Source: Paenibacillus koleovorans NBRC 103111
Lineage (GTDB): Bacteria; Bacillota; Bacilli; Paenibacillales; NBRC-103111
Length of the DNA: 64,000 nucleotides
Reading direction: 5' to 3'
Assembly: GCF_004000845.1 (NCBI RefSeq)
Contig: NZ_BIMA01000013.1
Span: 31,718 to 95,717 of the forward strand
Below are positions 58,923 through 64,000 of this stretch, piece after piece (within the stretch, counting starts at the first letter, position 1; each line of letters opens with the position of its first letter). The notes under the pieces are model-generated. The model was not told the DNA's origin. It saw only the letters and a program-made list of their open reading frames with translations, and ran no database searches. A program made the translations under genes and the position numbers.

Positions 58923-59303
58923 TCACACTAAAAATTTTGGACTCATATATTCATAGACGGTTTGCTGCCAAATCTTGAATTCAGGAAGTACGCGTTGGAG
59001 CTGGGGAAGAATATCGTTCCAGCGGTAAGCTTGGAAAGAATCCGCCATCTCGGCCAGACGAGCGTTCAATTGATCGCGGACTTCGGCCCAGCGGTCCAAT
59101 TGGCCCTCTTCCTCTTCTTCCTTCAGAACGAGATTTACGGAAGCTTCTACTTGCACAACCGCTTCCAGCACATTGCAATACAAACGGAGCGACGCTTCGT
59201 GAAGGCCTTGCTCGAGTTGGGACTGCATATGGGTCAAACCCTCCAAGCATGTGTCCGTCAAGGCGATCGTCTGGTCGGTCAGCTCGGGATGATTAGTCGT
59301 CAT
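58923..59303 (-). CDS. Small helical protein between flagellin and fliB, unknown
   Basis: 126 residues. GAGGA lies six bases before ATG 59303. All-helical, acidic, with an EEEEE run in LNLVLKEEEEEGQLDRWAEV-like sequence; no TM, no signal peptide. The pattern (LEGLTHMQSQLEQGLHEASL, WNDILPQLQRVLPEFKIWQQ) resembles small cytosolic chaperones or adaptor proteins. It is 12 bp upstream of fliB and probably cotranscribed with it, suggesting a role in flagellin modification or export. I recognise no family. Confidence 0.7.
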   Translation of the reverse strand: MTTNHPELTDQTIALTDTCLEGLTHMQSQLEQGLHEASLRLYCNVLEAVVQVEASVNLVLKEEEEEGQLDRWAEVRDQLNARLAEMADSFQAYRWNDILPQLQRVLPEFKIWQQTVYEYMSPKFLV

Positions 59304-59328
59304 GAGGATTCCTCGCTTTCTAGTTTAG

Positions 59329-59363
59329 AGAAAAGGGGGACTCTAGCGATACTAGAGCCCCCC
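59329..59363 (-). terminator. Terminator of the flagellin gene
   Basis: Minus-strand 12-bp stem GGGGGGCTCTAG / CTAGAGTCCCCC (one mismatch; 59352-59363 with 59335-59346) with a 5-base loop, followed by TTTTCTCT. It lies 16 bp past the flagellin stop. Confidence 0.9.
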
Positions 59364-59379
59364 GGGATGAAGACTACGA

Positions 59380-62300
59380 TTAACGGAGCAGCTGCAGCAC
59401 GCCTTGCGGCTGTTGGTTCGCTTGAGCCAACATCGCTTGAGCGGCCTGGGAGAGAATGTTTTGTTTCGTGAACTCCATCATTTCCTTCGCCATGTCTACG
59501 TCACGGATCCGGGACTCGGAAGCGACGAGGTTCTCAGCCGAAGTACCCAAGTTGTTGATCGTGTGCTCCAGACGGTTCTGGAACGCACCCAATTGGGAAC
59601 GTTGAGCGGAGACGCGCTCAATCGCGTCGTTGATGATGGACAGCGCAGCCGAAGCTTTCTCGCTTGTCGTTACATCCAGCGCGAACTCGACATTTTTGTT
59701 GTCGGAACCGCTGTTCACGTTAGCGATTGCGGTATAGGAAGCTACCGAACCGTTGTTGGCCTTCACTGTGCCTACGGAACCGTCGCCACTGATACCCAGA
59801 GCGTTCGCACGCATGTCTTCTACAGTGATCGTCATGCTTTGACCGCTGTTCGCGCCGATTTGGAACGTCGCTTGGAAATCACCCAGCGGCGAGTTCTTCG
59901 TAGAAGCGGCTGGCGCCGTCCCGGACGCGAAGTTTTCCGATTGCTTCAGGGTCAGAGAACCGTCAGAGCCTACGGAAGCCGTATACTTGTTCTTCAGGTT
60001 GGCGTTCGAGTTGATCGCGTCAGCCAGAGCCTTCGTTTGGTCGGCTACAGTGGCAGCTTCTTTGACAGCTGTACCATTCGCATAACCAACGTGTTGGTTC
60101 TTGTTGGAGACAGAGATTTCTTGACCGTCCAGGATGAACTTGGCGCCGTTCGTCAACAGGCTTTCTTGGGCGATCTTGTACTCGCCTTGAGTGCCGGTAC
60201 CGCGAACATCGAGGTCAGTTGCTTTCAGGTCTTCACCGGAAGCGACTTTCTCCGTCAGCGTGATTTTGCTGCCGCTAACCGATGCGCTGTAGTTGTCTTT
60301 CAAGGACGACAGGTTGATCGCAGCCATCAAGCTTGCAGCTTGGTTGTTTACGCTGCCTGCATCAATCGTGAACTCGCCCTTAGCTGCGGAAGCAACACCA
60401 GTAACTGCAGTAAACACTTGACCGTGGATTTCCACTTTGTCGCCGGCAGCGAATGCTTTGTCGACGTTGAAGGAGTATTTCCCTTCAACTGCCTTAGTAC
60501 CGCCAACCAGTGTGTCGCTGTCTTTAACAAGGGAGTTACCAACCGTATTTGTGTCCCAGCCGCCTTGAGCGGAGAACTCATACTTGCTGAAGTCAATGGA
60601 AGTGAACGAACCATTTTCATCGAAGTAATGGAATTCACCCAGTGCTTGAACCGCTTTTTGGATCTTCTCAGCCGTGTTCTCACGAGCGCTCTCAGCGGAA
60701 AGGTGAATCGTAAGGTTGCCCTTGTCTACTGTAACGCTGAGTTCGTTCTCAACAATTTTCGCTTGACCGCCGGAAAGTGTTGCAGCAGCAACTTCGATGT
60801 CATTTGCTTTGTTGTCCGTATCCCAAGTTCCAGTTGACGAAGCCGTCCAAGACGAGAAATCAATTCCATCAATTGTTCCCAGGTCACGAATGGCTGACTG
60901 AATGCTAGAAGCGCTGTTTTTGGAAGCAGTCGCGTTAGCCATGTTAATTGAGAGTACACCATCTTTATAAGAAACATTCAGCTCATTAGTAGTATTGGCC
61001 TTCAACTCTACTTTCACGCCATTAGCACGATTTGCTTGATTAGCGCTTGTTCCAGATGAAATATCCAAAGTTTCACCATCAGACTGAACTTGTGTTGTTG
61101 CAGCGATGGCATTTTGGGCAAGTGCGCGAGTGATATTAACCGTGTTAAGATTTTGGCCACCATTGTTTGTTACAACCAATTTATCGTCTGCGCCAGAACC
61201 TGCAACAGAAAGTTGATCCAATACTTGCCCGGTTGCTTGATTATTAGTTTCTGTGAGGTTGATTGTCCCGCCACTTACATTGGCATATTCAAACCTTCCC
61301 CCCAAAGTCGAGTTAGCCGCGATAGCTGCGGCAATACTCTTTGCCTGATCCTCGATAGAACGGCTACTGGATACAGCATCAGCTCCAACATCGCTTGAAA
61401 AATTGTTGATGCCCAGAACACCTTGAATTCTAGCCACATCACCACTTACACCAGCATTAATTGTAAATTGTACACTCGAAGTAGGCTGGCCATCCTTGGA
61501 CGTGATTTGAATTTTATCAGTCACACCAGGGTCTTGGAGATTTACATCTGCATAGTCAGAAAGCTTATAGCCATTCTTATCGGTTGCGTTCTTAATCAAA
61601 TCCAGCATGTCATCTTCATCATAGCTAAAGGATTTAACAGTGCCCGAATAAGAGTTAAGTGTTCTCAGCGCAGCGCTATCTACAACAAAATCTTTACCAT
61701 CAACAGAAATTGTAATGGAAGTGTTGCTGTGGATGGCGTCTACCCCAGTGTTACCACCATTGGTATCCAGTTGCTGAGCAGCGGTACCAGCATTAGCAAC
61801 AGTAAGGGCACCTGCACCATGATCACCAGTGACCGTAACAGCAGCTGTGGAAGCACCAGTAGACGTAGCTGTTATTTTTAATCCATTATTCGTACCATTC
61901 TTTTCAATGGTGTATCCCTGTAAACCACCTTTTGCTTGAACGGCTTCAAACGCCTCTACAACTTTATCAAGTTGCTCGGTAAGTGTGTCATAGGCTCCAC
62001 CAGCTTTTGTGTTCAAGTTCAAAGTTACGGAGTCTGAGTCAGCATTCGATATTGCAGTAGTGGAGTCATCGACTCCAGTGATAGTAACAGTGACCCCGCC
62101 AAAAGAAATAGTTGCAGCAGCACCGTCTGTAAAAGCTGCATTAAGAGCACCTGTATTCCATGCTGCAATCTCACCCGCAAAGTCGTTTGCTGCACTTGCA
62201 TTGGCTGCCATTCCTGTGTCAACAACAACAGCTTGACCTGTGACTTGAGCAACGGTATTCATACCATATGCATCGTTAATCGCCTTCACTTCAGCAGCAG

Positions 62301-63714
62301 TTGCGCTAGTATTGGTCCAAGTAATCGGCTGAGTTTGAGGATCTTTGGCAGTAATCTTAAGCTTGCCATTCTCCAGAGCAACTGTTGCGACATCTGAAAG
62401 CTTTGTTGCACCATTAACTGCATTTCCGATAGCTGTAACCATGTCATCCGTGGAAGCAAAGTTTACATCAAGTAAAGCATTATTTGCTGTGAAGTCCGTA
62501 CCCCCGACATTAATTACAACCGAGCCTGTTGCGATACTAGTAAGGTTAGTCTTTGTTAGGCTCTCACCACCAGTCAGCGTAGCTTCGATGTTCCCAATGT
62601 TGAACTCGCCTTTGGAAGCATTAGCACCGGACAGAACAGCTGTGAACTTTTGACCGCCGATCGTGATCGTGTCGCCAGCCTCTTCAAACACGTCTGTCAA
62701 CTCGAACTCGTAGTTGCCGTTTTGCTCAGCAACGCCGTCAGCCAGGGTACCGCTGTCGCCAGCAACTGGAACCGTAACCGGTTGGCCCGTGATTTGCGAA
62801 GCTGGTTCAACAACCGAGATTTTGTTCGTGGAAGTGAAGCCTGTGGACGAAGAATAGTTGCTGATAGCCGACTTCATTTCGTTGTACAAGGTGCCCAGGT
62901 TCTGAGCGCGGGAGTCGCCGCTGCTTGTTTGCCCGATAGTGAAGATGTAGTTGCCTTGACCATCGATTTCCAAACGGGAAGATTCGCTTGCCGTCGTACC
63001 TTGACGTACAGTTACGGTTTTACCGTTCAGGTCTGTGCCGTTCTCAGAAGCTTGCACACTGATCCCAACAGACAGGTTAACAGTAGCTTTCTCACCTTTG
63101 ATCGATTGCGTGTTCTCTGTGATCTCGGAAGCACTGCCAGTAGCTTTGCTAGTGGAAGCTTGCAGAGAAGCTGAGGAGGATTCTACCTTCACGGAAGTTG
63201 CGACAGTTTCCAGAGCGGAAACTTGTCCAACCGCAACACCTTTAACGCCGGCTTTAACCGTGTTCAGCGTAGCTGCGGATTCAACAACTGGAGCGTTTTT
63301 GCCTTTCAGCAATGCCTGGGTGTTGAACTCCGTGGTGTTGCCGATCCGGTTGATCTCGGAGGTCAACTGGTTAACTTCCTTCTGGATCTCTTGACGGTCG
63401 ACCGCTACGTTCGTGTCGTTCGCCGCTTGAGCAGCCAACTCACGCATACGTTGCAGGATGGAGTGAGTCTCGTTCAGAGCACCCTCCGTCGTTTGGATCA
63501 TGGAGATACCGTCGGAAGCGTTCCGTTGTGCTTGCTCCAGACCGCGGATCTGAGCGCGCATTTTCTCGGAGATGGCGAGACCTGCTGCGTCGTCACCTGC
63601 GCGGTTGATGCGGAGACCGGAAGACAACTTCTCGATCGACTTGCCGCCTTGCCCTTGGTTTACGGTCAGCTGACGGTAAGTGTTCAGCGCCGCAATGTTG
63701 TGATTAATTCTCAT
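59380..63714 (-). CDS. hag: Giant flagellin
   Basis: 1444 residues, about three to five times the usual length. The N-terminal D0/D1 domain is canonical ([57 protein letters not shown], to about residue 140), and so is the C-terminal D1/D0 ([39 protein letters not shown], ending [10 protein letters not shown]). About 1200 residues lie between as the exposed domain, Thr/Ser/Asn/Gly-rich beta structure. Paired modules with [14 protein letters not shown] near 365 and [15 protein letters not shown] near 1108 suggest internal duplication. No HExxH motif, so it is not a flagellinolysin. DNA of the centre (about 60730-62580) is visibly AT-richer than both ends. GGGAGG precedes ATG 63714. Confidence 0.97.
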   Translation of the reverse strand: MRINHNIAALNTYRQLTVNQGQGGKSIEKLSSGLRINRAGDDAAGLAISEKMRAQIRGLEQAQRNASDGISMIQTTEGALNETHSILQRMRELAAQAANDTNVAVDRQEIQKEVNQLTSEINRIGNTTEFNTQALLKGKNAPVVESAATLNTVKAGVKGVAVGQVSALETVATSVKVESSSASLQASTSKATGSASEITENTQSIKGEKATVNLSVGISVQASENGTDLNGKTVTVRQGTTASESSRLEIDGQGNYIFTIGQTSSGDSRAQNLGTLYNEMKSAISNYSSSTGFTSTNKISVVEPASQITGQPVTVPVAGDSGTLADGVAEQNGNYEFELTDVFEEAGDTITIGGQKFTAVLSGANASKGEFNIGNIEATLTGGESLTKTNLTSIATGSVVINVGGTDFTANNALLDVNFASTDDMVTAIGNAVNGATKLSDVATVALENGKLKITAKDPQTQPITWTNTSATAAEVKAINDAYGMNTVAQVTGQAVVVDTGMAANASAANDFAGEIAAWNTGALNAAFTDGAAATISFGGVTVTITGVDDSTTAISNADSDSVTLNLNTKAGGAYDTLTEQLDKVVEAFEAVQAKGGLQGYTIEKNGTNNGLKITATSTGASTAAVTVTGDHGAGALTVANAGTAAQQLDTNGGNTGVDAIHSNTSITISVDGKDFVVDSAALRTLNSYSGTVKSFSYDEDDMLDLIKNATDKNGYKLSDYADVNLQDPGVTDKIQITSKDGQPTSSVQFTINAGVSGDVARIQGVLGINNFSSDVGADAVSSSRSIEDQAKSIAAAIAANSTLGGRFEYANVSGGTINLTETNNQATGQVLDQLSVAGSGADDKLVVTNNGGQNLNTVNITRALAQNAIAATTQVQSDGETLDISSGTSANQANRANGVKVELKANTTNELNVSYKDGVLSINMANATASKNSASSIQSAIRDLGTIDGIDFSSWTASSTGTWDTDNKANDIEVAAATLSGGQAKIVENELSVTVDKGNLTIHLSAESARENTAEKIQKAVQALGEFHYFDENGSFTSIDFSKYEFSAQGGWDTNTVGNSLVKDSDTLVGGTKAVEGKYSFNVDKAFAAGDKVEIHGQVFTAVTGVASAAKGEFTIDAGSVNNQAASLMAAINLSSLKDNYSASVSGSKITLTEKVASGEDLKATDLDVRGTGTQGEYKIAQESLLTNGAKFILDGQEISVSNKNQHVGYANGTAVKEAATVADQTKALADAINSNANLKNKYTASVGSDGSLTLKQSENFASGTAPAASTKNSPLGDFQATFQIGANSGQSMTITVEDMRANALGISGDGSVGTVKANNGSVASYTAIANVNSGSDNKNVEFALDVTTSEKASAALSIINDAIERVSAQRSQLGAFQNRLEHTINNLGTSAENLVASESRIRDVDMAKEMMEFTKQNILSQAAQAMLAQANQQPQGVLQLLR

Positions 63715-64000
63715 TGCTTACTTCCTCCCTGAAGTTCGTTTCCCACATCCATGTGGTTTTTTGTCGAGCTCTCTGAACCGATCGGCCGATACCGGTCAGA
63801 AAGTCCTAAGGTATATATCGAAACTTGGCGAGATGAAATGAAGAGTAATTTTCCATTCTTTTTGTAAAAAAGAAAAAGAACCCTGGCGAAGCCAGAGTCC
63901 CTTAGTCGGCTAAATTCATTTATATTGATGAAATTATGCGTTATCATAGCAGCTTGGACAGATCCGATCCATCCTCGAACTAACAATCCTATGAATTTCA
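63715..64000. other. Leader/upstream region of the flagellin gene
   Basis: 286 bp to the window edge, holding the flagellin ribosome binding site (GGGAGG), a perfect-looking dyad around 63780 (CCGATCGGCCGATACCGGTC) and the terminator of an upstream gene (63864-63897). No good sigma-D promoter is obvious, although partial matches (TTCGATAT, ACCGGTAT) occur. Nothing coding is supported here. Confidence 0.6.
63864..63897 (-). terminator. Terminator of a gene lying beyond the right edge
   Basis: Minus-strand stem CTCTGGC / GCCAGGG (one G-U pair) with a 3-base loop, followed by TTCTTTTTCTTTTTT. It implies a minus-strand gene ending just past 64000. Confidence 0.85.

Noticed and set aside
59380..63714. 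Flagellinolysin (protease-bearing flagellin)
   Set aside because: The enlarged central domain was checked for an HExxH zinc-protease motif and none is visible.
63779..63835. Possible sigma-D promoter for flagellin (TTCGATAT or ACCGGTAT)
   Set aside because: Neither has a TAAA at 14-16 bases; only partial -10 matches, so not reported as a promoter.
63711..63986. A 91-codon open frame upstream of flagellin
   Set aside because: It runs through the terminator at 63864-63897 and ends inside the flagellin start; no ribosome binding site.

Overview
The window looks like a chromosomal segment of a Gram-positive, endospore-former-type Firmicute of the Paenibacillaceae (Paenibacillus or a near relative). 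The evidence is the Bacillus-like gene order uvrB-uvrA / minJ / ctpB / ftsX-ftsE and prfB-secA-hpf, strong AGGAGG-type ribosome binding sites, frequent GTG and TTG starts, a FliB/FlaG/FliD/FliS flagellar block and GC-rich housekeeping genes. This placement is inference; no 16S or marker comparison was possible. Almost every gene lies on the minus strand, so most operons read from high to low coordinates.

Layout. 1-4157: two secreted proteins (one cut by the window edge) facing away from an ECF sigma factor and a membrane-anchored, anti-sigma-like partner. 4188-6446: a bidirectional terminator, an ABC exporter half-transporter and a small membrane protein. 6669-18016: a small unknown protein, SOS-type uvrB-uvrA with a LexA-like box on a sigma-A promoter, then a cell-division and wall block of minJ, ctpB, an M23 coiled-coil peptidoglycan hydrolase, ftsX and ftsE. 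18017-20670: an intergenic stretch with a degenerate ~51-bp repeat, then a VanW/G5 wall protein carrying an Ala/Gly/Ser repeat insert. 20710-31406: an AT-richer carbohydrate cluster (HpcH/HpaI aldolase, FGGY kinase, two permeases, solute-binding lipoprotein, YesM/YesN-type two-component pair, and a large TIM-barrel-like protein of unknown function). 31407-32069: scar-like DNA containing a duplicated HK/SBP junction. 32070-39352: a strongly AT-rich type I restriction-modification operon in the unusual order half-S, R, split S, Fic, M, transcribed from one sigma-A promoter and bracketed by related direct repeats.

39648-47799: the whole arginine pathway argC-J-B-D-F-G-H, with a consensus sigma-A promoter overlapped by an ARG box. 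47877-53397: a YitT/DUF2179 membrane protein, prfB with its classical autoregulatory +1 frameshift, secA, and hpf. 53608-54397: a cold-shock protein and a coiled-coil protein. 54504-63714: a late flagellar block (fliT-like, fliS, fliD, flaG under a sigma-D-type promoter; fliB; an unknown small protein; and a giant 1444-residue flagellin).

The most unusual items are the RM-Fic operon, in which hsdS is split at an A5 tract with an ATGA stop/start overlap; the giant flagellin with an AT-rich mosaic centre next to the flagellin lysine methylase; the repeat-inserted VanW protein; and the remnant of a second two-component/ABC cluster at the edge of the RM island. The 20.7-39.5 kb stretch is best read as accessory DNA inserted between conserved chromosomal blocks.
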